Below, piece after piece: positions 24,741-32,387 of a DNA stretch of 32,387 bases. The notes beneath the pieces are model-generated. The model was not told the DNA's origin. It saw nothing but the letters and a program-made list of their open reading frames with translations, and did not search any database. The stretch is from Paenibacillus agaridevorans (GTDB taxonomy: Bacteria > Bacillota > Bacilli > Paenibacillales > Paenibacillaceae): positions 26,752 through 59,138 of the forward strand of contig NZ_BDQX01000281.1 of assembly GCF_003112455.1 (NCBI RefSeq), written 5' to 3'. Made by a program: the position numbers and the translations under genes. How positions within the stretch are numbered: the first letter of the stretch is position 1; each line of letters begins with the position of its first letter.

Positions 24741-25721
24741 ATGCTGGATAAAGTAAGATGGGGGATCATCGGGTGCGGCAATGTGACGGAGGTTAAGAGC
24801 GGTCCGGCCTTCCAGAAGACGGAGGGCTCCGAGCTAGTGGCGGTCATGCGGCGCAACGGCGAGCTCGCGGCGGACTATGCGGCAAGGCATGGCGTGCCCA
24901 AGTGGTACGACAATGCGGATGATCTGATTCACGATCCCGAGGTGGACGCGGTTTACGTAGCGACGCCTCCTTCTTCTCATATGGAATACGTGCTGCAATG
25001 CGCGGCGGCAGGCAAGCCTGTCTATGTAGAAAAGCCGATGGCGCGCAGCTCGGCGGAATGCGAGGCGATGATCGCAGCTTGCCGCGAAGCGGGCGTACCG
25101 CTATTTGTGGCTTATTATCGCAGAGGGCTCGATTATTTCCGCAAAATCAAGGAACTGCTGGATGGAGGAGCCATCGGCCGCGTCTGCTTCGTCTCCATGA
25201 AGCAATATCAGCCTGCCAGAGTAAATGAGGGAGAGCAGCTGCCTTGGCGGCTTAACCCCGAGGAATCCGGAGGCGGTTTGTTCGTCGATTTGGCCAGCCA
25301 TACGCTGGATATAATGGATTATTTGCTTGGTCCTATCGCCGAGGCGGCAGGGGGAGCGGGTAATCAAGCGGGGTTGTACGAGGCGGAGGATATCGTGACG
25401 GGCAGCTTCGAATTTCAGTCGGGCGTGCGCGGCGTCGGAGTCTGGTGCTTCAGCGCGTACAAACATGTCGACGTAAACGAGATCGTCGGCGAGAAGGGGA
25501 GCATTTTGTTCGACACCTTCGGCAACGAGATCATTACGCTGGAGACGGCTGCAGGCACCGAGCAGTTCACCTTCGAGAAACCGCCGCATATACAGCAGGG
25601 TCTAATTGGAATGATCGTTGATGAGCTGCGAGGAGGCCCGGCCAGCCCTAGCGACGGGACGAGCGGCATTCGCACGAACGTCGTCATGGACAAGCTGATC
25701 GAGAGTTACTACAAATCTTAG
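24741..25721 (+). CDS. Gfo/Idh/MocA family oxidoreductase
   Basis: NAD(P)-dependent dehydrogenase of 326 residues, cytoplasmic, probably acting on a sugar, inositol or derivative. The Rossmann fold starts at residue 7 (WGIIGCGNVTEVKSGPA); VYVATPPSSH near 75-84 and YVEKPMARSSAE near 95-106 contain the conserved EKP Lys; the second domain has SGGGLFVDLASHTLDIMDYLLG, holding the usual catalytic-region Asp/His near 180-190. GAGAGGGG is about 13 bases before the ATG. Its TAG overlaps the TAA of the convergent membrane gene. The substrate cannot be derived from sequence; neighbouring glycosidase genes suggest sugar breakdown. Confidence 0.92.
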   Translation: MLDKVRWGIIGCGNVTEVKSGPAFQKTEGSELVAVMRRNGELAADYAARHGVPKWYDNADDLIHDPEVDAVYVATPPSSHMEYVLQCAAAGKPVYVEKPMARSSAECEAMIAACREAGVPLFVAYYRRGLDYFRKIKELLDGGAIGRVCFVSMKQYQPARVNEGEQLPWRLNPEESGGGLFVDLASHTLDIMDYLLGPIAEAAGGAGNQAGLYEAEDIVTGSFEFQSGVRGVGVWCFSAYKHVDVNEIVGEKGSILFDTFGNEIITLETAAGTEQFTFEKPPHIQQGLIGMIVDELRGGPASPSDGTSGIRTNVVMDKLIESYYKS

Positions 25722-26203
25722 GCCGCCGTGTCGGACTCGGTTTTGGACGGCTTGGCGCCCAGCCAGCGGGACTCCGCGATAAGCTGTTCGCAATAGTCGG
25801 CGACGGATAAAGTCAGCAGCAAGCCTGCGAGCGCTCCGCACACGGACAAGGGGATGGCCCAAAAGACCGGCGGTTGGGTGAAGTAAGGAATAAGCGCCAC
25901 GGCAAGAATGGGCGGGGCGTTCCATTTAAAGATGTTGATAAGCGCGATGACGATCAACAGCGTAGCCAGCAGGGAGAGCGCTCCGGCACTCCAATAGGCC
26001 AGCAGGGAACCGACGAGCGAAGCGGAGACAGCACCCAAGGCGATTCGTCCAACCTCGGCTTTGCCGAATGGTCGAGAGATGAACAAAAGACTGAACGCGC
26101 CCAGCGTCGGGAAGAACAAGGCATGCATATGTGGAATATGGAGTGAAATCCAATAGATCAAGACGAGATATACGCAGATCGCATATGTTTTGAAGCGAAG
26201 CAT
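25718..26203 (-). CDS. Small polytopic membrane protein, HPP-family-like
   Basis: 161 residues with four to five hydrophobic helices: an N-terminal one ending at HIPHMHALFFPTLGAF, then SASLVGSLLAYW, LATLLIVIALINIF, the motif KWNAPPILAVALIPYF, and LSVCGALAGLLLTLSVADYC, followed by a polar tail. The pattern HALFFPTLGAF plus APPILAVALIP recalls the HPP family, some of which act in nitrite or anion transport, but I am not certain. GAAGGTT precedes the ATG. The stop codon overlaps the convergent oxidoreductase stop by four bases, leaving no room for a terminator between them. Confidence 0.6.
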   Translation of the reverse strand: MLRFKTYAICVYLVLIYWISLHIPHMHALFFPTLGAFSLLFISRPFGKAEVGRIALGAVSASLVGSLLAYWSAGALSLLATLLIVIALINIFKWNAPPILAVALIPYFTQPPVFWAIPLSVCGALAGLLLTLSVADYCEQLIAESRWLGAKPSKTESDTAA

Positions 26204-26335
26204 GAATGCGGAACCTTCTTTCGAATGATTGTGGGGCTAAAACTTCTACGCCATGTTACATTTTAAGGGCAGTCGGCTGCCGCGTCAATGTATGTTTGAA
26301 TATAATCCGATGCATATAGTCGGGAAAGTGGTAGT

Positions 26336-26360
26336 GGGACCGTCCAGCCAGGACAGTCCC
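26336..26360 (-). terminator. Weak hairpin after the GH42 gene
   Basis: GGGACCGTCC (26336-26345) pairs with GGACAGTCCC (26351-26360) with one mismatch around AGCCA. There is no U-run on either strand, so it may only stabilise the transcript end. The rest of 26204-26396 shows nothing else I can name. Confidence 0.4.
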
Positions 26361-26396
26361 TTGTCTATGTGAAGAAGGCGTGCGGTGTGCCTGCCG

Positions 26397-28463
26397 CTAC
26401 TCCAGGATCATGACGCCAAACGGCTCGATCACGGCATCGCCATGCAGTTCGGAGCCGCTAATGAGGTCGCGTTTGAGTCCTTTAACCGCGATGGCGGCAG
26501 GCTCTTCGCCGTAGTTGAGCAGGAAGCAAAGAGGGCCTCTCTCGTCCTGCCTAATGGCAAGCTCCACCTGCGGCGGAAGCTCCAGCCAGTCGTTAACGGG
26601 CGATGAGATGCCTGCGGCTTCCAGGACGAGAGCTGCCGCGGCTTCATCGAATACGGCGCCGTAATACCAGGCTTCGCCGCTGCCGAACGTATGGCGCGTC
26701 ACGGCAGGCTTGCCGGCGTAATGCTCGCTCGTGTACGTTGCCATCACCTGCACGTTCTCCGACTCCGGCAGCAAAACGTCGTTGAACGCGTTTGCTGCTG
26801 TGATGACCGGTTCTCCGGACTCTCCGGCTTTACTCCAAGCCATAGACATCGGAGCGCGCGATCCCTTTACCATCGTAAATTCCTCGACGGAGATGCCGCA
26901 CAGATTGGCCGCAGCGCCAGGGAACGGACGCATATAGCAGTGACCGCGCATATCCTTGTAGCCCGTCCGGCAGCCGAAGACGACAATGCCGCCCATGCTA
27001 ACGTACTGCTCCAGCAGCGCGGCCGTTTCGTCGGTCATGATGGCAGGATGCGCGTAGACGAGCATGCGGTATTGGCGCAGGTCTTCGATTGAAGTCGTCG
27101 TCCGCATGAACAGAATATCGCTGGGAATATGGCGGCGCGTCATCGCCTTGAACCATTCCGTGTTGCTCTTCCAGCGGAACGGTCCGTGCCAGACATCGTA
27201 TTCGCCGTCCCATTCGTTGTCGTAATCGCGCACGATCGCGACTTCTGCCGCATAGGTCGTGCCGGCAACACGATCGCCGATGGTGGTCAGCTCGCCGCCG
27301 ATCTGCCGCGCTTCGCGAATGCGGCGATTTTCCCGGTTATGGTAATCGTTAAGGCCGTGCCAGTAGATCTCCTGGCCGAACGTTGCGGTCCTCCAGCGGA
27401 AATAGACGACCAAGTTCGCTCCGTGTGCGATCGATTGGTACGTCCATAGCCGCATCTGGCCAGGCTTGGGCGACGGCATGTCCATCTTGTTCACCCAGCC
27501 TCCCGGACCCGCCTGCTGTTCCATGATGCAGAAGTTTCGCGAGATGGAGCGGACTGCGCCAAGCGATTGGCTCCAGCCCCGGTCGGCAAGCCGGTTCTCC
27601 TCCTTTTCGTCGTAATAGATGGTCGAGAACTGCGGATAGGAATCGTAGCTGAAGAAGTCCAGCAGCTCGTCGGTCATGCGATGGTTGTCGAGATGGCCGA
27701 AAAGTCCGTTGGTCGTAATCCAGTGATTCGGCGCAACTTCGCGCAGAATATGGCCTTGCACGGCCGCGAAGGAAATCGTGTTATCGGATATAAATCGTTT
27801 CTCGTCAAGCGCAAGATGCGGGTTAGGCTGCTTGCCTCCCGTTGTCTGGCGGGGCAGATGGACTTGCTCCCAGTCGGAGTAGGTCTGGCTCCAGAAGACG
27901 GTGCCCCAGGCTGCGTTAAGCGCGTCGAGCGTGCCGTATTTCTCTTTTAGCCATTGACGGAATGCGGCATGATCCGCATCGGCATAAAATTCGCTGGTCT
28001 CGCAGTTGAACTCGTTGTCGATCTGCCAGCCGATGACCGCGGGATGATCCTTGTAATGTTCCGCCATCGTGCGCGTAATGATTGCGCACAACTCGCGGTA
28101 TTTCGTGCTGCTATAGTTATAATGGCGGCGCAGCCCGTGCTGGATGGTCACGCCGTCAAAGGTTGCGTTGAGCACCTCCGGATAACGCTGCGTAAGCCAG
28201 GCAGGCGGCGTCGCCGTAGGCGTTCCTAGTATAATCTTCAAGCCGTGCTTATGGGCAAGGTCAAGCGTGCGGTCGAACAGATCGAAGGAGAAGATACCTT
28301 CCTCCGGCTCGAAGATCGACCAAGCGAATTCGCCTACGCGTACGACGGATATGCCAAGCTCGCGCATCCTGCGGTAATCGTCTTCCCAGAGCTGCTCCGG
28401 CCAATGTTCGGGATAGTAGCAGACGCCGAGCTTAAGTTGGTCCAGTGGGGTAAGCTTGCTCAT
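26397..28463 (-). CDS. GH42 beta-galactosidase
   Basis: Cytoplasmic retaining glycosidase releasing terminal beta-D-galactose (some members take alpha-L-arabinose) from imported oligosaccharides. 688 residues, family length. GVCYYPEHWPEQLW opens the barrel near residue 13; the acid/base is Glu151 in GWQIDNEFN and the nucleophile Glu315 in IMEQQAGPGGW. The trimerisation/glutamine-amidotransferase-like domain and short C-terminal beta domain follow (FGVMILE end). ATG at 28463 has AGGGAGG nine bases before it; a 37-residue extension upstream crosses the intergenic region and is rejected. The gene is divergent from an AraC-type regulator, its likely controller. Confidence 0.94.
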   Translation of the reverse strand: MSKLTPLDQLKLGVCYYPEHWPEQLWEDDYRRMRELGISVVRVGEFAWSIFEPEEGIFSFDLFDRTLDLAHKHGLKIILGTPTATPPAWLTQRYPEVLNATFDGVTIQHGLRRHYNYSSTKYRELCAIITRTMAEHYKDHPAVIGWQIDNEFNCETSEFYADADHAAFRQWLKEKYGTLDALNAAWGTVFWSQTYSDWEQVHLPRQTTGGKQPNPHLALDEKRFISDNTISFAAVQGHILREVAPNHWITTNGLFGHLDNHRMTDELLDFFSYDSYPQFSTIYYDEKEENRLADRGWSQSLGAVRSISRNFCIMEQQAGPGGWVNKMDMPSPKPGQMRLWTYQSIAHGANLVVYFRWRTATFGQEIYWHGLNDYHNRENRRIREARQIGGELTTIGDRVAGTTYAAEVAIVRDYDNEWDGEYDVWHGPFRWKSNTEWFKAMTRRHIPSDILFMRTTTSIEDLRQYRMLVYAHPAIMTDETAALLEQYVSMGGIVVFGCRTGYKDMRGHCYMRPFPGAAANLCGISVEEFTMVKGSRAPMSMAWSKAGESGEPVITAANAFNDVLLPESENVQVMATYTSEHYAGKPAVTRHTFGSGEAWYYGAVFDEAAAALVLEAAGISSPVNDWLELPPQVELAIRQDERGPLCFLLNYGEEPAAIAVKGLKRDLISGSELHGDAVIEPFGVMILE

Positions 28464-28535
28464 TAATAAGAACCTCCCTGAGAGAAAAATATGAGGATAT
28501 TGCGGTATTCTACGTCTCATGTTAATTTTAAAGTT

Positions 28536-28564
28536 ATGATCATGAACGGTATATGACAACATAT
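28536..28564. promoter_or_regulatory. Palindromes in the GH42/AraC divergent control region
   Basis: The 160-base gap between the divergent genes holds ATGATCAT (28536-28543) and ATATG-ACAA-CATAT (28551-28564). On the minus strand TTGTCA (28559-28554) could be the -35 box for the galactosidase, with a poor -10 at 17 bases, as is common for activator-dependent promoters. These are candidate AraC-protein sites. Confidence 0.4.
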
Positions 28565-28623
28565 TGCTTTTCATATGAGAAAATTGCGCATTTTTCTAGT
28601 AACACGGAGAGGGAGGGCAGAAG

Positions 28624-29478
28624 GTGAGGCAGCATTATATTGTGCCGAAACCATCATACCTGCATTATGCCTGTTATCCGGATATGTTCGGCAGATATGC
28701 CGGCATACCGGAACACGCCGAGCACAGAGAGCGCGGGGCGCTCAAGGAGTACAATTTGCATCTTGTGCTGGGCGGGCGCGGCTCCATTGTGCTGGAGACG
28801 GGAGAACAGATCGAGCTGGCGGCGGGGGATGGCTTCCTGTACGGCAAGGAGGCGTATCAACGATATGCCGCTCATCCTTCGGAGCCCTGGGATATCCGGT
28901 GGATCCACTTCGCGGCCGGGTTGCCGCTGCCGTTGCTCAGGGAAGCGGATGAATACGGTATGTGGCTGTTCTCCTTCTCGGCGCGGGAACGGTTTGTCGA
29001 GTTGTCGGAGCGCATGTACGAGCTGGGCCGCAAAATAACGCTCGCAGACGAGCCGGCGTTGTCCGCGCTGCTCTACGAGACGCTGTCGCTGCTTGCGGTT
29101 CAGACGGAGCGGCCGGAGGCTACGTCCCAGCTTCGAAAGCGCGACGTTATCCGAATGGCCGCCGACGGGATTCGCGACCGCTGCGAGGAGAGCTGGAGCC
29201 TTGGCGAGATGGCGGCTCTGGCAGGCTATAGCCGCTATCATTTCCTGAGACTGTTTCGACTCGCGACGGGAAGGACGCCGAATGAGTTCCTGGCGGAAAG
29301 CCGTATAGTCCGCGCAAAGCTGCTTCTCGCGACGACCGAGCTGCCGGTCGGACAAGTGGGAGAGCGCTGCGGTTACGGCCAAGCCAGTTATTTCATTAAA
29401 CAGTTCCGGAGGGCAGAAGGGTTGACTCCCCAAGCGTATCGGCAACTGCATGCCAGCGTTTCTCAGGACGAGGGTTGA
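28624..29478 (+). CDS. AraC-family transcriptional regulator
   Basis: 284 residues, starting with GTG at 28624, where GGGAGGG ends six bases upstream. The N-terminal ~130 residues form a cupin-like ligand domain (YNLHLVLGGRGSIVLE, then LAAGDGFLY and WIHFAAG). The C-terminal ~100 residues hold two helix-turn-helices: WSLGEMAALAGYSRYHFLRLFRLATGRTPNEFL and LPVGQVGERCGYGQASYFIKQFRRAEGLTPQAYR. It is divergent from the GH42 gene, so a sugar-responsive activator of beta-galactosidase is the natural inference. An EamA transporter gene follows 79 bases later on the same strand and may be cotranscribed. Confidence 0.93.
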   Translation: MRQHYIVPKPSYLHYACYPDMFGRYAGIPEHAEHRERGALKEYNLHLVLGGRGSIVLETGEQIELAAGDGFLYGKEAYQRYAAHPSEPWDIRWIHFAAGLPLPLLREADEYGMWLFSFSARERFVELSERMYELGRKITLADEPALSALLYETLSLLAVQTERPEATSQLRKRDVIRMAADGIRDRCEESWSLGEMAALAGYSRYHFLRLFRLATGRTPNEFLAESRIVRAKLLLATTELPVGQVGERCGYGQASYFIKQFRRAEGLTPQAYRQLHASVSQDEG

Positions 29479-29557
29479 AGTCTCGTCTCATACCGCTGCT
29501 GCTGAAATCCCGGCAGCGAAAATTATAGCGAAATCAAGGAAGGAGCTTTATTACATC

Positions 29558-30592
29558 ATGTTGTGGCTTACATTATCTCTGCTTGCCGCCATTGCATTCG
29601 GATTGCGAGGCATGCTCTATCATTGGACCAGCCAAAAGCCGGTTAATCGGAATTTGATGCTCTGCGGCGTATTCGCCATCGGGGCCGTCATCAATCTTGT
29701 AGGCGCTTTGGCGACGTCCGCGGACTGGACGGTCAGCACGCTGGTCGGCATTCAGATGGGATTGTTCTCCTTCGGGGCGAACGCCAGCATGTTCAAGGGT
29801 TTTGCCGTCGGCAAGGCATCGCTCGTCGCGATTTTGACCGCTCTGCCGTCGGTCGTCGTCGTCCTTGCCGCCTACTTGCTATGGGATGAACGGATTAACG
29901 GAGCCCAGCTTGCGGCCTTTGCCGTTATCGTGGGAGGCGTGTTGCTTGTCCGATACTCCAATGAGCTGTCGCTTCGCAATCTGCAGGGGGCCCAGTGGGG
30001 ACTGTTGGCTATGCTGCTGTTCGCGTGCAACGATCTCTCGGGCAAATGGTCGACGCTGCTGGGAGCCGATCTCATGCCGACGTTGTTCTTTATGTTCGCG
30101 ACGGGGATGCTCTGCTTCGGTCTGTGGTGGCTGGCGGATCTCCGCCGGGAAACGGCCATGATGCACGCTCGTGCTCAGGCTGCAGCCTCCGAGACTGCCG
30201 GCGGGGCGCTGTCCTCCAACGGAGCTTCCGATTCTGTGGCGATGGTGTCTTCGTCGATGACAACGCCGGCGGCGGTTGCCTCCGTCGAGGCAGCGGATGG
30301 GCAGCAAGCAGCGGCGTCTACCGCTAACCGGGCTGTTTCGGGATGGAGCATCCGACGCACTTTCGTGACCGGACTTGCGGTCGGTCTGACGAATACGGCC
30401 GGCATGCTGCTGATCGTGCCCGCGTTCGACCTTGGCAAAGCGGGTCTCGTTTCGGCGGTCGTCGCTCTAAACGTGCCGCTTGTGCTGCTCTATACTAGAT
30501 TCGTCGTAAAGGAGAGGTTCAGCAGAACGGAGCTCGCAGGCATTTTTATGTCGCTTGCAGGCATTTTGCTCATGCGGCTTTTCGGGGGATAA
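29558..30592 (+). CDS. EamA/DMT-superfamily transporter with inserted loop
   Basis: 344 residues from ATG at 29558 (AAGGAG about 13 bases upstream); a longer in-frame ORF from 29450 overlaps the regulator and is rejected. About ten hydrophobic helices in two EamA repeats. The first repeat holds LWDERINGAQLAAFAVIVGGVLLVRYS and the second FVVKERFSRTELAGIFMSLAGILLMRLFGG, the two equivalent ends of the inverted/duplicated fold. Between them, residues ~198-262 are a long hydrophilic Ala/Ser/Thr-rich segment not typical of the family. Drug/metabolite or amino-acid export is the usual role; substrate unknown. Confidence 0.85.
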   Translation: MLWLTLSLLAAIAFGLRGMLYHWTSQKPVNRNLMLCGVFAIGAVINLVGALATSADWTVSTLVGIQMGLFSFGANASMFKGFAVGKASLVAILTALPSVVVVLAAYLLWDERINGAQLAAFAVIVGGVLLVRYSNELSLRNLQGAQWGLLAMLLFACNDLSGKWSTLLGADLMPTLFFMFATGMLCFGLWWLADLRRETAMMHARAQAAASETAGGALSSNGASDSVAMVSSSMTTPAAVASVEAADGQQAAASTANRAVSGWSIRRTFVTGLAVGLTNTAGMLLIVPAFDLGKAGLVSAVVALNVPLVLLYTRFVVKERFSRTELAGIFMSLAGILLMRLFGG

Positions 30593-30661
30593 CGACGATG
30601 GCGGATATTTTGAAATTTTTGTAAACCATGCTTTGGAACTAATGATTTTTGTTAAGTAATC

Positions 30662-30728
30662 CGATACGATATACATATCATTCCAAATAGAGATCAATAT
30701 AATTGGATAAGGAGAACATATCGTATCG
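30662..30728 (+). promoter_or_regulatory. Inverted repeat flanking the RBS and start of the GNAT gene
   Basis: CGATACGATAT (30662-30672) is perfectly complementary to ATATCGTATCG (30718-30728), 45 bases apart. The right arm fills the space between the ribosome binding site (AAGGAG, 30709-30714) and the ATG at 30729. A candidate promoter is TTGTTA (30649-30654) with TACATA at 17 bases, which would place the left arm at the -10 region. It could therefore be a DNA operator pair or, if transcription begins further upstream, an RNA stem closing the start. Confidence 0.55.
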
Positions 30729-31304
30729 ATGATTAAACGTGTGGAGAATGAGCTGGAATTGGCCATGTTTAACGGCATTTGGACGACGGTTTGGCGGGAG
30801 AAGGGATATGAGCTTGAATTCGCGGAGCATGTTCTGGATCGGTTCGTTGTGATGAATGAAGAAGGCTACTGCGTTGGCACCTCGGAGATTAAGCCCTACG
30901 ACAGGGATAGCAGTCCCCTTAACGAAATTGCCCCTTTCCGGGATCATCCCAAAGTGATCGCTTCGGAGGGACGTGTCGCGGAGATCGACAAGATTGCCAT
31001 ATTAGGCTCTTACCGCGGCAAAGGCAATATGCTGCCCTGGATATTGTCCTCCGCCGTGTACAGCGCCGAACAGCATGACATGGACTACTTTGTTTCCCTG
31101 CTGGAGCCTGTATTTCTTCGCGCGCTCAAGATCTCGTTCAAAGTACCGGTCGAGCGTCTTGGCGAAAGACTGTTCTACAAAGGGGATTATGTCGTGCCCG
31201 TCTTGTTTGACATGTCGGCCATGTATCTAAACAAACAACGCTACGAGTGGCTGTCTAATCCCGAAGCTATAAATACAACAATAGAGGTGAAAGCAGGCTC
31301 ATGA
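30729..31304 (+). CDS. GNAT/autoinducer-synthase-like acyltransferase
   Basis: 191 residues, cytoplasmic. An N-terminal helix is followed by [18 protein letters not shown], then [23 protein letters not shown] near 93-115, which resembles the central strand and acyl-carrier or CoA-binding turn of GNAT enzymes, and a C-terminal half with [26 protein letters not shown] that recalls FeeM/LuxI-type N-acyl amino acid or acyl-homoserine lactone synthases (a PRHxxFYxxLGF-like region, then a beta strand). I am confident of the acyltransferase fold only moderately. Its TGA overlaps the start of the following chemoreceptor as ATGA, so translation is coupled. AAGGAG is 14 bases before the ATG. Confidence 0.6.
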   Translation: MIKRVENELELAMFNGIWTTVWREKGYELEFAEHVLDRFVVMNEEGYCVGTSEIKPYDRDSSPLNEIAPFRDHPKVIASEGRVAEIDKIAILGSYRGKGNMLPWILSSAVYSAEQHDMDYFVSLLEPVFLRALKISFKVPVERLGERLFYKGDYVVPVLFDMSAMYLNKQRYEWLSNPEAINTTIEVKAGS

Positions 31305-32387
31305 AGCAGCTATCGGAACTGGACAAGCGCAATAGGCTTTTGGTCAAAATATACTGGGGCATGCTTCTGCTAGGCATTTTGACGGATATCATGATTGGTC
31401 TTGGCGCCAACATGATCCTGCTTCTGGCGGGCGTTGGCGCCGCGCTTGGCGCTGTCGTAACGTTCATGACGTACCGGGAAGTCGGCAGCGGCCTCGTTAA
31501 GTACATCATGCCATGCAATTTGACGATTATCGTAGCGATGCTGATTCTGATGGATCCTAACCCCATTGTCAGCACCTACTTTCTCGTCTACGTGAATATG
31601 GCGATCATCGCTCTTTATTCGGATTATCGCCCTATCATCGTAACCGGGGTATTGGGCGCGGCGCTTTCGTCTTATCTGTTCGCGGATCCATTTTTCCAGG
31701 AGCGCTTATTCCCTTCGGATTCGCTTGTGCTGTTGTTCCTGTACCTGGCGTTTGCCACGGCCGGCTTATCCGTAGCCGCGCAGTACAGCCAGAAGCTGCA
31801 GCGCGAAGTCGGCGCCCGCCAAAGCGAAGCCTTGGCGTCGAAGGAGCTGGCGGAAGGCGTATTGTCGCAGCTGCGCGGCTCCATTGAGATGCTGACATCG
31901 TTCAGCGCCGGCCAGCAAGGGCATGTGATCTCCACAGGCGTTATCTCCCGCGAAGTAACAGGCACCTTCGTCGAGATGGCGGCAGCGATCGAAAAGCAGA
32001 CGGGCAGCGTTTTGTCCATTAACGAATCCGCTCAAGAAATCGAGCAGGCCATCCAACGATTGCTGGACGGCGCGAATCTGCTTCGCGGTTACTCGGATTC
32101 CAATGCGGAGCTGGCGGAGCGCAACAAGGCGCAGCTGGAAGCTCTGTCCGCCGAGATGGAAGGGCTTCGCGTCATGATTATGAGCACGGTCGACAAGATG
32201 GGCACGCTGCAGGAGCAGAACGATCGAGTGACCGATATCGTCGATACGATCAGGGACATATCGGAGCAGACGAACCTGCTGGCGTTAAACGCCGCGATCG
32301 AAGCGGCGCGCGCCGGCGAGCATGGCCGGGGCTTCGCGGTCGTATCCGGCGAGGTGCGGAAGCTGGCGGATCATTCCCGCCGCTCCG
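31301..32387 (+). CDS. Membrane chemoreceptor, partial (runs past window end)
   Basis: Starts [11 protein letters not shown] at 31301, with GAGGTG upstream, and is open to the window edge (362 codons seen). After a short cytoplasmic arm come about five to six closely spaced hydrophobic helices to residue ~165, with little periplasmic sequence, then a coiled-coil ([19 protein letters not shown]) and an MCP signalling domain whose tip [23 protein letters not shown] starts at residue 323. I see no HAMP domain. The membrane-embedded sensor suggests lipophilic or membrane-state signals. The start overlaps the acyltransferase stop, so the two act together. The 3' end is outside the window. Confidence 0.85.
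   Translation, partial: MKQLSELDKRNRLLVKIYWGMLLLGILTDIMIGLGANMILLLAGVGAALGAVVTFMTYREVGSGLVKYIMPCNLTIIVAMLILMDPNPIVSTYFLVYVNMAIIALYSDYRPIIVTGVLGAALSSYLFADPFFQERLFPSDSLVLLFLYLAFATAGLSVAAQYSQKLQREVGARQSEALASKELAEGVLSQLRGSIEMLTSFSAGQQGHVISTGVISREVTGTFVEMAAAIEKQTGSVLSINESAQEIEQAIQRLLDGANLLRGYSDSNAELAERNKAQLEALSAEMEGLRVMIMSTVDKMGTLQEQNDRVTDIVDTIRDISEQTNLLALNAAIEAARAGEHGRGFAVVSGEVRKLADHSRRS

Noticed and set aside
1..32387. CRISPR array, tRNA/rRNA genes, insertion sequences or prophage
   Set aside because: No regularly spaced repeats, cloverleaf-like sequences, transposase motifs or phage structural genes were seen on either strand.

Overview
The window looks like chromosomal DNA of a Paenibacillus-type Firmicute (Paenibacillaceae). 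The evidence is the S-layer-homology-anchored secreted enzyme, the LplB/YtcP/LplA-type sugar ABC cassette without its own ATPase, several intracellular glycoside hydrolases (GH95, GH42), an AraC-type regulator of the kind that sits beside such enzymes, strong GGAGG-type ribosome binding sites, frequent GTG/TTG starts and Mn-dependent pyrophosphatase. I see no tRNA, rRNA, CRISPR array, transposase, integrase or phage module. No gene-free gap exceeds 300 bases.

Layout. (1) 65-9225, glycan uptake and surface degradation: a promoter overlapped by a cre-like site, two CUT1 permeases, a lipoprotein binding protein, a NodB/glycosidase-like protein of uncertain function, and a 1138-residue secreted TIM-barrel protein ending in three SLH domains. 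(2) 9422-16245, housekeeping and miscellaneous: a chemoreceptor, ppaC, a small acidic protein, glutamate-semialdehyde dehydrogenase, two coupled small hypothetical genes, a YdjM-like membrane hydrolase and a 53-residue ORF behind a near-consensus promoter. (3) 16385-19152: a GH95 alpha-L-fucosidase and a CzrA/SmtB-like metal sensor. (4) 19260-22300, an AT-rich patch: a soluble PAS-PAS hybrid histidine kinase convergent with an orphan MraY-like transferase. (5) 22477-24530: a two-gene ABC-2 exporter. (6) 24741-30592: a Gfo/Idh/MocA oxidoreductase, an HPP-like membrane protein, a GH42 beta-galactosidase divergent from an AraC regulator, and an EamA transporter. (7) 30662-32387: a GNAT/autoinducer-synthase-like protein translationally coupled to a membrane chemoreceptor that runs off the window, preceded by an 11-bp perfect inverted repeat whose right arm lies between the ribosome binding site and the start codon.

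Together the window describes a saprophytic glycan user: surface capture, import through a CUT1 transporter that presumably borrows a shared ATPase, intracellular trimming by GH95 and GH42, and redox processing of sugars by the Gfo/Idh protein. The least ordinary items are the acyltransferase-like gene coupled to a chemoreceptor, the two related beta domains nested in the SLH enzyme's barrel, and the MraY paralogue with an altered histidine motif. All functions are inferred from motifs read by eye. No similarity search or structure prediction was run.
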